A model generated the notes under the pieces. It did no database searches, was not told the origin of the DNA, and worked only from the letters and a program-made list of their open reading frames with translations. Made by a program: the position numbers and the translations under genes. From positions 123,814 to 171,685 of the forward strand of contig NZ_JAKEDT010000002.1 in assembly GCF_021462525.1 (NCBI RefSeq): a stretch of DNA of 47,872 nucleotides. Reading direction: 5' to 3'. Origin of the DNA: Thermus caliditerrae (GTDB taxonomy: Bacteria; Deinococcota; Deinococci; Deinococcales; Thermaceae). Below are positions 14,325-21,648 of the stretch, piece after piece (position 1 is the first letter of the stretch; each line of letters starts with the position of its first letter).

Positions 14325-15127
14325 GGCCCCCGGCGGTGGCCGGCTACTTTTACCCGTCGGAACCCGCAAGGCTCCGGCAGGAGGTGGAACGCCTCCTGCA
14401 AGAAGCCCAGGCCGCCCCTGACCCAGGGGTGCGGGGCCTTCTTGCCCCCCACGCGGGCTACTTCTACTGCGGCAAGGTGATGGCGGAGGGCTTTCGGGCC
14501 CTTTCCGCTTGGAGGGGAAAGGCGAAGCGGATTTTCCTTCTAGGGCCCAGCCACTTTGTGCCCTTCCTGGGCGTAGCCTTTTACCCCTACCGGGCCTGGG
14601 CCACCCCCTTGGGGGAGGTGGCGGTGGACCTGGAAGGGGGGAGGAGGCTTGGGGAAAAGGGCCCTCCCTTTCTGACCTATGAGGAGCCTTTCCGGGAGGA
14701 GCACAGCCTCGAGGTCCTCCTCCCCTTCCTGCAGCTGGCCCTGCCGGGCACGCCCATCCTGCCCCTCCTCTTTGGGGAGGTGGACCCCCAAGAGGTGGCC
14801 GAGGCCCTCTTGCCGGAACTGGGGGAGGAGGACCTGGTGGTGGCCTCCAGCGACCTCTCCCACTACCACCCTGACCCCGTGGCCCGGAAGCGGGACGCCT
14901 CCACCCTGGAAAAGGCCCTGGCCCTGGACGCGGAGGGGGTGGCCGAGGCCGAGGCCTGCGGCCGCCTTCCCTGGGCCACCCTCACCGCCCTGGCCCAAGG
15001 GCTAGGGTGGCGGCCTCGGCTCCTCGCCTACGCCACCAGCGCCGAGGCCTCCCATGAGGCAAGCCGGGTGGTGGGGTACGCCGCGGTGGCCTATCTCCTG
15101 GAGGAAGACCCACCCGCTTTAAGATGA
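14312..15127 (+). CDS. amrB: AmmeMemoRadiSam system protein B (Memo-like)
   Basis: The 271-residue protein is a Memo/dioxygenase-fold protein. Conserved segments are VAGYFYP (about residue 8), LLAPHAGYFYCGKVMAEGF (about 45-63), FLLGPSHF (about 80-87), EEHSLEVLLPFLQ (about 130) and ASSDLSHYHPD (about 185-195); their His and Asp residues line the metal pocket in the fold. The start is set at ATG 14312, overlapping the amrS end, with a GGGAGGAGG site upstream. An in-frame ATG at 14288 would add eight residues. The third component, AMMECR1 (AmrA), is not in this window. Confidence 0.92.
   Translation: MDLVRPPAVAGYFYPSEPARLRQEVERLLQEAQAAPDPGVRGLLAPHAGYFYCGKVMAEGFRALSAWRGKAKRIFLLGPSHFVPFLGVAFYPYRAWATPLGEVAVDLEGGRRLGEKGPPFLTYEEPFREEHSLEVLLPFLQLALPGTPILPLLFGEVDPQEVAEALLPELGEEDLVVASSDLSHYHPDPVARKRDASTLEKALALDAEGVAEAEACGRLPWATLTALAQGLGWRPRLLAYATSAEASHEASRVVGYAAVAYLLEEDPPALR
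15120..15125 (+). promoter_or_regulatory. -10 box of an internal leaderless promoter
   Basis: TAAGAT overlaps the end of amrB (its T is the first base of the TGA stop) and is followed by GAGACC and ATG 15132, the same 6-base spacing as elsewhere in the window. Confidence 0.5.
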
Positions 15128-15131
15128 GACC

Positions 15132-15689
15132 ATGACCCCGGTGCGCAAGCGGTTTACCGTGGAGGAGTTCCACAGGATGGCCCAGGCGGGCCTCCTGGGA
15201 GAGGACAACCGGGTGGAGCTTCTGGAGGGAGAGGTTTGGGAGCTGAGCCCCATCGGTAGCCGCCATGCCGCCGCCGTGCGGCGCCTTCGCCGCCTGTTCA
15301 CCCCCTTGGAGATGGAAGGGGCCTGCCTTATCGCCGTACAGGACCCCGTGCGCCTTAGCCCTTTCAGCGAGCCCCAGCCGGACCTGGCCCTTTTGCGCCC
15401 CCAGCCTGACCTTTACCAGGAGGAGCACCCCGGCCCCCAGGATATCCTCCTCCTGGTGGAGGTGGCGGAGGCCTCCTTGGCCTACGACCTTGCGGTTAAG
15501 GCACCCCTATACGCGCGCCATGGGGTCCTTGAGCTCTGGGTGCTGGACCTGGAGGGCAAGCGGCTCCACGCCTTTCGCTCCCCCTCCCCCGAGGGTTACC
15601 GGGAAGTCCAAACCCTGTCCCCAGGAAACCACCTGGCTCCCGCGGCCTTCCCCTCCTTTTTTCTTCCGGTGGCTGAGCTCCTCGGCTAA
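15132..15689 (+). CDS. Uma2 family (DUF820) PD-(D/E)XK nuclease-fold protein
   Basis: This 185-residue protein matches the Uma2/DUF820 pattern. 'FTVEEFHRMAQAGLLGEDNR' and 'VELLEGEVWELSPIGSRHAA' are followed by EPQPDLALL (Asp at about 80) and ILLLVEVAEASLAYDLAVKAPLYA, where the E.......D...K arrangement stands for the (D/E)XK active site. 'HGVLELWVLDLEGKRLHAFR' completes the fold. Many such genes are multicopy and probably derived from mobile elements; their function is unresolved. It stands alone downstream of amrB with its own possible promoter and ends tail-to-tail (4-base overlap) with the next gene. Confidence 0.88.
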   Translation: MTPVRKRFTVEEFHRMAQAGLLGEDNRVELLEGEVWELSPIGSRHAAAVRRLRRLFTPLEMEGACLIAVQDPVRLSPFSEPQPDLALLRPQPDLYQEEHPGPQDILLLVEVAEASLAYDLAVKAPLYARHGVLELWVLDLEGKRLHAFRSPSPEGYREVQTLSPGNHLAPAAFPSFFLPVAELLG

Positions 15690-16075
15690 AACCTAAGAAG
15701 GGGCCGGAACCAGGGGATGGAAAGGAGAAGAAGCCCCAGGGCCAAGGCGAAAAAGAGCCGGGCTCTGGGCTTTCCCCTTCGCACCTGGCCGAGCCCTGCG
15801 TGGGCCAGGCCCAAAGCGATGAGGCCCCCCACCCAGTGCTCGGCTACAAAGTAGCGGGCCTCCCCGGGGGTTTGCATAACCCCCTCCAGGTTGGCCAAGG
15901 CCCCCTGGAAAAGGGGGCTCACGAAGGCCAAGACCACGCCTAAAACCACCTGCAGGGTGAGGGTGTGGGCGAAGAAGGCCCCGGACCTGGCCCCAGGACG
16001 GAACACCACCCAAAGGCCAAAGGCCAGAACCAGCCAGCGCACCAGGTTATGGAGAAGGAGCAAGGCCTCATGCAT
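15686..16075 (-). CDS. Four-helix membrane protein, possibly cytochrome b561-like
   Basis: The 129-residue protein has four predicted transmembrane segments: about 5-25, 33-55, 82-98 and 108-125. His residues at about 9, 37, 79 and 91 lie near helix ends ('LLLLHNLVRWLVLAFGLWVV', 'FFAHTLTLQVVLG', 'FVAEHWVGGLIALGLAHAG'), a pattern compatible with haem binding. No family can be stated with certainty. TAGGCT is six bases before the ATG at 16075. It is the last gene of a minus-strand cluster. Confidence 0.65.
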   Translation of the reverse strand: MHEALLLLHNLVRWLVLAFGLWVVFRPGARSGAFFAHTLTLQVVLGVVLAFVSPLFQGALANLEGVMQTPGEARYFVAEHWVGGLIALGLAHAGLGQVRRGKPRARLFFALALGLLLLSIPWFRPLLRF

Positions 16076-16089
16076 AGGGCAAGCCTACC

Positions 16090-16398
16090 CTAAGGCTCCT
16101 CCTCCTTTCGGAGGGAAATCACCAAGTACCCTCCGGCGAGGAGGTAGGGCAGGGCGGTCAAGGCGAAGACCAGAAGGGGGCGGCGCCCCGCCAAGGAAGC
16201 GGCCAAAAACCACCCCTCCCCGAGGAGCACCCACCCCCCAGGCCGGGGCCGGCGCCAGGCGTAGAGGGTGGCCAGGGCCATGAGGAGCACCCCTACCCCC
16301 AGCCAGCGCCCCTCCCCCTCAGCAAAGGCCCCGAGGAACCACAGAAAGCCCCAGAAGGTGGAAGCCGCGCTGGCAAGGCCCAGTGCCATCCGCTTCAC
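16090..16398 (-). CDS. Small membrane protein, 102 aa
   Basis: Three or four hydrophobic segments are visible (about 5-24, 30-47, 57-70 and 74-93), separated by a basic loop RRPRPGG. The GTG start directly follows the HAD gene's stop codon, so translation is probably coupled; a second in-frame start (ATG 16389) is possible. No family was recognised. Confidence 0.55.
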   Translation of the reverse strand: MKRMALGLASAASTFWGFLWFLGAFAEGEGRWLGVGVLLMALATLYAWRRPRPGGWVLLGEGWFLAASLAGRRPLLVFALTALPYLLAGGYLVISLRKEEEP

Positions 16399-17148
16399 CT
16401 AGGCCTCCCAGAGGACCAAGGCCTCCCGCAGATCCCGGACCTCTAGGTGGGCGGGATACCGCAGATCCTTCGGGCGATGGCCCCGATCCACCCAGACCGC
16501 CCTAAGACCCGCCAAAAGGGCTCCCTTGATGTCCCGCTCGGGGTTATCCCCCACCATCACCGCCTCCTCCGGCTCCACGCCGAAGGCGCAGAGGGCCATG
16601 CGGAAGAGCCGGGGGTCCGGCTTGCCCAGGCCCACCTCCCCGGAGATGAGGGTGAGGGGGAAAGCCCCTCCCAGGCCGGCCCCAAAGAGCTTTTCCCGCT
16701 GCAGGTCGGGCACGCCGTTGGTGAGGAGGACCGGGATACCCCCCTTGACCCGAAGGGTCTCCAGAAATTCCGGCACCTCGGGAAAGAGAGGGTACCGCCG
16801 CCTTTCGGCGAAGAAGGCTTCCGCCAGCTCCCGGGCCCGCTCCTGGGGACCGCTTAGATCCTTGAGGGCCTCCCGGAAAACCCGCTCCCGGAAGGGCCAG
16901 GCCCACTCCGCCAGGGTTTCCAGCCCCGGGGTGGAGTAGCGGGCCCAAAGGGCCTCCAAGGCCGAGTGGCCAATCTGCTCCGCCCAAGGGTAGAAGGGGG
17001 CCTCCCGGAAGAACGCCTCGGCCCACCGCTTCACCGCCGGGAAGAAGCCCTCCACCCCCACCTCCTCCCCTAGGCGGGAAAGAACCGCCTGGCTCACGGC
17101 GTGGTCCACCAGAAGGGTGTCGTCCAGGTCCAAAAGCCAGAGCCTCAC
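16399..17148 (-). CDS. HAD-superfamily hydrolase (subfamily IA)
   Basis: This 249-residue phosphatase has all four HAD motifs. Motif I is WLLDLDDTLLVD (DxDxT, residues about 4-15), motif II is PVLLTNG (about 138-144), motif III uses the Lys of GLGKPDPRLF (about 172-181), and motif IV is VMVGDNPERDIKGA (about 195-208). The helical cap between motifs I and II marks subfamily IA (YjjG/pyrimidine 5'-nucleotidase-like). It overlaps the VOC gene by 4 bases. The substrate is not known. Confidence 0.87.
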   Translation of the reverse strand: MRLWLLDLDDTLLVDHAVSQAVLSRLGEEVGVEGFFPAVKRWAEAFFREAPFYPWAEQIGHSALEALWARYSTPGLETLAEWAWPFRERVFREALKDLSGPQERARELAEAFFAERRRYPLFPEVPEFLETLRVKGGIPVLLTNGVPDLQREKLFGAGLGGAFPLTLISGEVGLGKPDPRLFRMALCAFGVEPEEAVMVGDNPERDIKGALLAGLRAVWVDRGHRPKDLRYPAHLEVRDLREALVLWEA

Positions 17149-17513
17149 AACCCCTCCTGCACCAGCACCGGGTTCTCCCCCGGGTCAAAGAGGAGGAGGT
17201 GGTCCCCCGCATCCCGGAAGGCCAGGCCGTACTTGGCCAGGCGGAGCCTCTCGTGCTCCAGGCTCTCCACGGCAAACACCAAACGCCCCTCCTCCAACCG
17301 CAAGCGGGCAAAGCCCCGCCCCTCGGGCCTAGGCCGCTGGGGCCCCCGCTCCACCCCTCCATTTCCCGGTCTCAGAAGGAGCAAGGGCCCCTCCAGGGGA
17401 GCCAAGAGCGCCTCCCTTTCGGGGGTCAGCTCCTCGAGGGTCAGGCCCAAAGCCTGGTAGAAGCTCACCCCCTGGCCCAGGTCCGGCACGTAGACCACCA
17501 CGCTCTCGCTCAT
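17145..17513 (-). CDS. VOC/glyoxalase superfamily protein
   Basis: The 122-residue protein has the two beta-alpha-beta-beta-beta halves of the vicinal-oxygen-chelate fold. The first half starts [20 protein letters not shown] and the second ends '[20 protein letters not shown]' with 'PVLVQ'. The metal-ligand positions are not clearly those of glyoxalase I, so it may be a metal-independent or binding member. It overlaps both the HAD gene and the LOG gene by 4 bases, so the three genes form one translationally coupled unit. Confidence 0.75.
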   Translation of the reverse strand: MSESVVVYVPDLGQGVSFYQALGLTLEELTPEREALLAPLEGPLLLLRPGNGGVERGPQRPRPEGRGFARLRLEEGRLVFAVESLEHERLRLAKYGLAFRDAGDHLLLFDPGENPVLVQEGL

Positions 17514-18025
17514 AGGCTTCGCAAAAAGCGCCGCAGGTCTTCCTCGTCCGCCACCACCTGCAAAAGGGCAAGGTCCTCAGGGGCGATCTCCCCGTGGGCC
17601 TTGAGGAGGGAAAGCCAGTAAGGGTCCACCGCCAAGGGCCGCCCCAGGCCCCGCCGCAGATAGAGGAGGTTCCAGGCCAGGGTGAGCTCGGCCAAGGTGC
17701 CCACCCCACCCGGCAGGGCCAGGTACCCCGCCCCCAGGTCCAAAAGGCGGCCGATGCGCTCAGGGAGGCTGGCGGCAGGGAGCTCCACGTCCACGTAGGG
17801 GCTCGGGCCCTTCCGCTCAGGGAAGAGGGCAGGAGCCGTCACCCCCACCACCACCCCTCCCCTGGCCTTCACTCCCTTGGCCAAGGCCTCCATGCCCCCC
17901 TGGTAGCCGCCGCAGGCCAGGCCAAACCCCTCCTCGGCCAGCACCTCCCCGTAGCGGACGAGCCGGGGATAAAGGGGGCTTTCCGGGGAAACGCGCGAGG
18001 AAACGAAGACGGAAAGGAAGTGCAT
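17510..18025 (-). CDS. LOG-family (TIGR00730/725-like) Rossmann-fold protein
   Basis: This 171-residue protein resembles lysine decarboxylase-like/LOG proteins, many of which are cytokinin riboside 5'-monophosphate phosphoribohydrolases. Seen: [14 protein letters not shown] near the N-terminus, '[20 protein letters not shown]' (about 36-56), and the nucleotide-binding motif [13 protein letters not shown] (about 101-113; PGG.GT..E). It may act on nucleotide monophosphates. ATG 18025 is chosen over GTG 18031 because homologues start directly before the first strand. It lies 9 bases after the universal stress protein gene. Confidence 0.82.
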   Translation of the reverse strand: MHFLSVFVSSRVSPESPLYPRLVRYGEVLAEEGFGLACGGYQGGMEALAKGVKARGGVVVGVTAPALFPERKGPSPYVDVELPAASLPERIGRLLDLGAGYLALPGGVGTLAELTLAWNLLYLRRGLGRPLAVDPYWLSLLKAHGEIAPEDLALLQVVADEEDLRRFLRSL

Positions 18026-18034
18026 TCCCACGCC

Positions 18035-18469
18035 CTAATGACAGCGCACCACCAGCACGGGAATGCTCACCCGGTGAAGCACCCCCTCGGTCACCGAGCC
18101 CAGGAGGAGCTTGTCCAGCCCGGTGCGCCCGTGGGTGCCCATGACCAGGAGGTCGAATCCCTTGGCCGCCTCCACGATGGTGGGCACGGGCACCCCCTCC
18201 TTCACCTCCCCCGTGGCCTCTACCCCCTTCTCCTGGGCCAGGTTGAGGGCCTTGGCGATGGCCTCCTCCCCGGCCTTCTTCAGATCCTCCAAAAGCTCCA
18301 GACCATAAGGCACGCTCTCCGGGGCGATCCAGATGGCCTGGGCGGGGTTTTCCAGCACATAGAGGAAATGCACCTTGGCGGAAAGGGCCTTGGCCAGGGA
18401 AAGGCCGTGCTCAATGGCCTGGAAGCTGCAAGGGCTCCCGTCCGTGGGCATAAGGATGGTCTTGTACAT
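18035..18469 (-). CDS. Universal stress protein (UspA family)
   Basis: The 144-residue protein is a single Usp domain starting MYKTILMPTDGS. The ATP-binding motif G..G.........G(S/T) is present as MGTHGRTGLDKLLLGSVTEG near residues 110-129, so this is an ATP-binding type. An AAGGAGGCGTT ribosome binding site precedes ATG 18469. A TATGAT -10 box is found upstream (18493-18488). It heads the minus-strand cluster running through LOG, VOC, HAD and two membrane proteins. It is divergent from rlmB. Confidence 0.93.
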   Translation of the reverse strand: MYKTILMPTDGSPCSFQAIEHGLSLAKALSAKVHFLYVLENPAQAIWIAPESVPYGLELLEDLKKAGEEAIAKALNLAQEKGVEATGEVKEGVPVPTIVEAAKGFDLLVMGTHGRTGLDKLLLGSVTEGVLHRVSIPVLVVRCH

Positions 18470-18510
18470 AACGCCTCCTTCAACCCCATCATAGCGTGGG
18501 CCGCGGGGCG

Positions 18511-18516
18511 TAGACT
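18511..18516 (+). promoter_or_regulatory. -10 box of a leaderless promoter for the RNA methyltransferase
   Basis: TAGACT is followed by GGGGCA and ATG 18523. It lies in the short divergent space shared with the universal stress protein gene. Confidence 0.55.
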
Positions 18517-18522
18517 GGGGCA

Positions 18523-19239
18523 ATGTGGATCTACGGGCGAAACCCGGTCCTCGAGGCCCTCAAAGAAGGCCGGGCGCGGCGCGTGCTGGTGGCGCGGGGC
18601 GTGGAGGGCTGGCTCCTAAGGGAGCTGGATACGCTGGGCGCGGAGTACACCCTGGTGCCCCGGATTGAGCTGGACACCCTCCTCCGCACCACCCACCACC
18701 AGGGCCTGGCGGCGGAGGTGGAGGAGCCCCGCTACGCCTCCTTGGAGGAGGCCTTCCGGCTGGCCGAGGCGCGGAAGGAGATGCCCCTCTTGGTCTTCCT
18801 GGACGGGATCACCGACCCCAGGAACTACGGGGCCATGATCCGGAGCGCCCTGGCCCTGGGGGCCCACGGGGTGGTTTCGGAGGAGCGCAGAAGCGCTCCC
18901 CTCTCCCCCCTGGCCCTGAAGGCCAGCGCCGGAGCCGCCCTGAAGCTTCCCGTGGTGCGGGTGAAAAACCTTCCCCGGGCCCTGGAGGAGGTAAAGGGGC
19001 GGGGCCTCTGGGTCTACGGCCTGGACGTGCGGGGGAAAAAGACCCCAAGGGAGCTGGACTTCGGGAGGCCCTTGGCCCTGGTGGTGGGCTCGGAGGGGGA
19101 AGGGATGCGCCGGCTGGTGCGGGAGGCCTGCGACGAGCTCTTCCGCATTCCCATCCGGGAAGAGGCCGAGTCCCTGAACGCCTCCGTGGCCTTAGGGATA
19201 GCCCTCTACGCCGCCTCCTTGGGCCGGGGTGTAGGATAG
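18523..19239 (+). CDS. rlmB: TrmH/SpoU-family 2'-O-ribose RNA methyltransferase (RlmB-like)
   Basis: The 238-residue enzyme has an N-terminal substrate-binding domain (MWIYGRNPVLEAL to about 75) and a SPOUT domain with the three SpoU motifs: motif 1 'FLDGITDPRNYGAMIRSALA' (about 89-108), motif 2 'LALVVGSEGEGMRRLVREAC' (about 185-204), motif 3 'IPIREEAESLNASVALGIAL' (about 208-227). This arrangement matches RlmB, which methylates G2251 of 23S rRNA, but TrmH-family paralogues exist, so the target is inferred. It is closely followed by a LysK-like gene. Confidence 0.88.
   Translation: MWIYGRNPVLEALKEGRARRVLVARGVEGWLLRELDTLGAEYTLVPRIELDTLLRTTHHQGLAAEVEEPRYASLEEAFRLAEARKEMPLLVFLDGITDPRNYGAMIRSALALGAHGVVSEERRSAPLSPLALKASAGAALKLPVVRVKNLPRALEEVKGRGLWVYGLDVRGKKTPRELDFGRPLALVVGSEGEGMRRLVREACDELFRIPIREEAESLNASVALGIALYAASLGRGVG
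19232..19237 (+). promoter_or_regulatory. -10 box candidate for the LysK-like gene
   Basis: TAGGAT overlaps the end of rlmB and is followed by AGGCCT and GTG 19244. It may allow separate expression of the downstream genes. Confidence 0.4.
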
Positions 19240-19243
19240 GCCT

Positions 19244-20317
19244 GTGGACTGGGTAAGGCTTCTTTCCCGCCTCCTCCAGGCGGAAAGCCTCCCCGGGCAG
19301 GAGGGGGAGGCGGCGGCCCTCCTGCTGGAGGCCCTGAAGGGCCTGGGCCTTCCCGCCCGCTTGGACGAGGCGGGAAACGTGGAGGCCCTTCTGGGGGAGA
19401 AGGAGCCCGAGGTGGTCCTGGCCGGGCACCTGGACGTGGTGCCCGTGGGGGACCCCATGCGCTGGCCCCACCCCCAGGGGGCGGTGGCCGAGGGAGCAGT
19501 CTGGGGACGGGGGGCGGTGGACATGAAAGGCCCTTTGGTGGCCATGCTCCTGGCCCTCGAGGCCCTTTCGCAAAAACCCCTCAAGGGACGGGTGCGCTTC
19601 CTGGCCGCGGTGCAGGAGGAGGTGGGGGGCCTGGGGAGCCGCTACGCCGCAGAAAGGCTTTCCCCTCTAGCCTTCATCCTGGGAGAGCCCTCGGGGAGAA
19701 AGCTCATGCGGGGCCACCGGGGCCGGGCGGAGGTCTGGGCGGACTTTGAGGGGGAGGAGGCCCACGCCGCCCTCGCCGGGCCGGAAAACGCCCTCTTCCA
19801 CCTGGCCGAGTACCTCCTGGCCCTGAGGGGGCTTGCCTCCCCCGCTGGCCTCAAGCTCACCCCCACCCGGGTGGACACCTACCCCGGGGCCCGGAACCAG
19901 ACCCCGGGAGTGGTGCGCCTCTACCTGGACGTGCGCTACGAACCCGAGGCCGACCTGGAGGGCCTTTTGGAGAGGCTTAGGGCCCTGGGGGATGCCTCGG
20001 TCTACATCCCCGAGGAGGAGCGGGCCTCGGGGGAGGTGCGCCTCGTCATCCCCGCCCTCTGGCCCCCCTACCGCCTGCCGGAGGACCACCCCCTGCTCCT
20101 GGCCGCCCTGAAGGCCTTGGGCCAGGAAAGGGCGGGCCTTTGGCCCTTCACCACCGACGCCCCCTACCTGGGCGCCAAGGCCCCGGTCCTGGGCTTTGGC
20201 CCCGGCGACCCCGCCCTGGCCCACACCTCCCAAGAGCGCATTCCCCTTTCGCAGGTGGAGGCCGCGGCCCAAGACTACGCGCGCCTGGTGGAGGCCCTAT
20301 GGAACGCCGCACCCTAG
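19244..20317 (+). CDS. lysK: M20/M25 metallohydrolase, probable [LysW]-lysine hydrolase
   Basis: This 357-residue zinc deacylase has ligands in LAGHLDVVPVGDP (His/Asp, about 65-77), VWGRGAVDMKGP (Asp, about 88-99), AVQEEVGGLGS (Glu pair, about 124-134), and a C-terminal His in ALAHTSQERIPL (about 326). Length and sequence resemble LysK, which releases lysine from the carrier protein LysW in the Thermus aminoadipate pathway, but the other lys genes are not next to it. A related M20 deacylase (ArgE/DapE type) is the alternative. The start codon is GTG. It overlaps the small gene downstream by 19 bases. Confidence 0.7.
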   Translation: MDWVRLLSRLLQAESLPGQEGEAAALLLEALKGLGLPARLDEAGNVEALLGEKEPEVVLAGHLDVVPVGDPMRWPHPQGAVAEGAVWGRGAVDMKGPLVAMLLALEALSQKPLKGRVRFLAAVQEEVGGLGSRYAAERLSPLAFILGEPSGRKLMRGHRGRAEVWADFEGEEAHAALAGPENALFHLAEYLLALRGLASPAGLKLTPTRVDTYPGARNQTPGVVRLYLDVRYEPEADLEGLLERLRALGDASVYIPEEERASGEVRLVIPALWPPYRLPEDHPLLLAALKALGQERAGLWPFTTDAPYLGAKAPVLGFGPGDPALAHTSQERIPLSQVEAAAQDYARLVEALWNAAP

Positions 20318-20535
20318 CCGGAACCCCCTACGCCAAGCTCCTCACCGCCCCACGGCCTGTGGCCGAGGGGCTGAAGGCCAGGCTCGAGGCCAAAGGCATC
20401 CCCGTGGTCCTGGAAACCCCCTTTTCCGATCTGCCCGAGGCCGCTTTGGGCACCTACATGGGGGACGTGAACCTCTGGGTGCCGGAAGCCCTTCTGGGGG
20501 AGGCGGAGGCCCTCTTGGAGGAGGAGATCCCATGA
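20299..20535 (+). CDS. DUF2007-like small protein, 78 aa
   Basis: A compact domain of the putative signal-transducing DUF2007 type: 'AKLLTAPRPVAEGLKARLEA' and 'KGIPVVLE' followed by 'GDVNLWVPEALLGEAEALLE'. The pattern is that of a beta-alpha-beta ferredoxin-like fold. It starts inside the LysK-like gene and its stop overlaps the ROK kinase start (ATGA), so it is translated between the two. Function is unknown. Confidence 0.65.
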   Translation: MERRTLAGTPYAKLLTAPRPVAEGLKARLEAKGIPVVLETPFSDLPEAALGTYMGDVNLWVPEALLGEAEALLEEEIP

Positions 20536-21440
20536 CCGTGGTGGGCCTGGACCTGGGGGGCACCAAGATCGCCGCCGGGGTCTTTGACGGGGAGAAGCTC
20601 CTTTCCAAGGTGGTCCTCCCCACCCCCAAGGAAGGGGGGAAGAGGGTGGTGGAGGCCCTAAGGGAAGCGGTGGCCCAGGCGGAGGCAAGGGCGGGGACCC
20701 GGGCCGAGGCCATCGGCCTGGGCACCCCTGGGCCTTTGGACCTCCAGGAAGGGATCATCCGCTTCACCCCCAACATCCCCGGGCTCGTGGACTTCCCCAT
20801 TCGCCGCCTCCTGGAGGAGGCCACGGGCAGGCCCGTCCACCTGGAAAACGACGCCAACGCCGCCGCCCTAGCCGAGCACCACCTGGGGGCGGCCAAGGGG
20901 GAGACAAGCTCCCTCTTCCTCACCGTGTCCACGGGGATCGGCGGAGGCGTGGTCCTGGGGGGCAAGGTCCTCCGAGGCGAAAGGGGGCAGGGGGGAGAGC
21001 TCGGCCACATCACCCTCCTCCCCGGGGGTCCGGTGTGCGGCTGCGGGCTCGAGGGGTGCCTCGAGGCCCTGGCGGCGGGCCGGGCCCTGGAGCGGGAAGC
21101 CTCCTACGCCTACCACCGCAAGGTGGATACCAAGGAGCTCTTCCAGCTTTTCCAAGAAGGCGAGGCCAAGGCGGAGCGCATCCTCCTCCAGGCCGCCCGC
21201 TACGTGGGCATGGGCCTGGCCAGCCTGGTGAAGGCCTTTGACCCCGGAGCCGTGGTGGTGGGCGGGGGCCTGGCCTTGAACGCCCCCGCGCCGTACTGGG
21301 AAGCCTTGGAAGGGGCCTACCGACACTACTTGAGGGGCTGGGAAGCGCCCCCCCTGCGCCGGGCCCTCCTGGGCGAAGACGCAGGGCTTTTGGGGGCGGC
21401 CCTCACCGCCTACCTGGAGGTGGAGCATGGAAGTCGGTAA
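20532..21440 (+). CDS. ROK-family sugar kinase (glucokinase-like)
   Basis: The 302-residue kinase begins with the phosphate-binding motif VVGLDLGGTKIAAGV (residues 3-17). It has LENDANAAALAEHH (catalytic Asp region, about 99-112), 'STGIGGGVVLGGKVLRGERG' (about 126-145) and the ROK zinc site GHITL...CGCGLEGCLEALA (about 153-178). There is no DNA-binding domain, so it is an enzyme rather than a repressor. It probably phosphorylates glucose or another hexose with ATP. It overlaps the preceding gene by 4 bases and the next by 14. Confidence 0.9.
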   Translation: MTVVGLDLGGTKIAAGVFDGEKLLSKVVLPTPKEGGKRVVEALREAVAQAEARAGTRAEAIGLGTPGPLDLQEGIIRFTPNIPGLVDFPIRRLLEEATGRPVHLENDANAAALAEHHLGAAKGETSSLFLTVSTGIGGGVVLGGKVLRGERGQGGELGHITLLPGGPVCGCGLEGCLEALAAGRALEREASYAYHRKVDTKELFQLFQEGEAKAERILLQAARYVGMGLASLVKAFDPGAVVVGGGLALNAPAPYWEALEGAYRHYLRGWEAPPLRRALLGEDAGLLGAALTAYLEVEHGSR

Positions 21441-21648
21441 GACCCTCTTGGCCCTGGGCATCCTCCTGGCCCTCCTTGGCCTTTTGCTCCTCTACTTCCC
21501 CAAGCTCTTCGCCTGGTTCGGCCATCTGCCGGGGGACATCCGCATCGAGCGGGAGAACCTCAGGGTGTACATCCCCATCACCTCAGCCTTGGCGCTCTCC
21601 CTCCTCCTGAGCCTTCTTTTTAACCTGCTTTCGGCCCTACGCCGTTAG
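21427..21648 (+). CDS. DUF2905 family membrane protein
   Basis: This 73-residue protein has two transmembrane helices (about 5-27 and 48-68). Between them is the family signature: 'FAWFGHLPGDIRIERENLRV' then YIPI. The function of DUF2905 is unknown. It ends 12 bases into the convergent SARP-like gene. Confidence 0.85.
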   Translation: MEVGKTLLALGILLALLGLLLLYFPKLFAWFGHLPGDIRIERENLRVYIPITSALALSLLLSLLFNLLSALRR

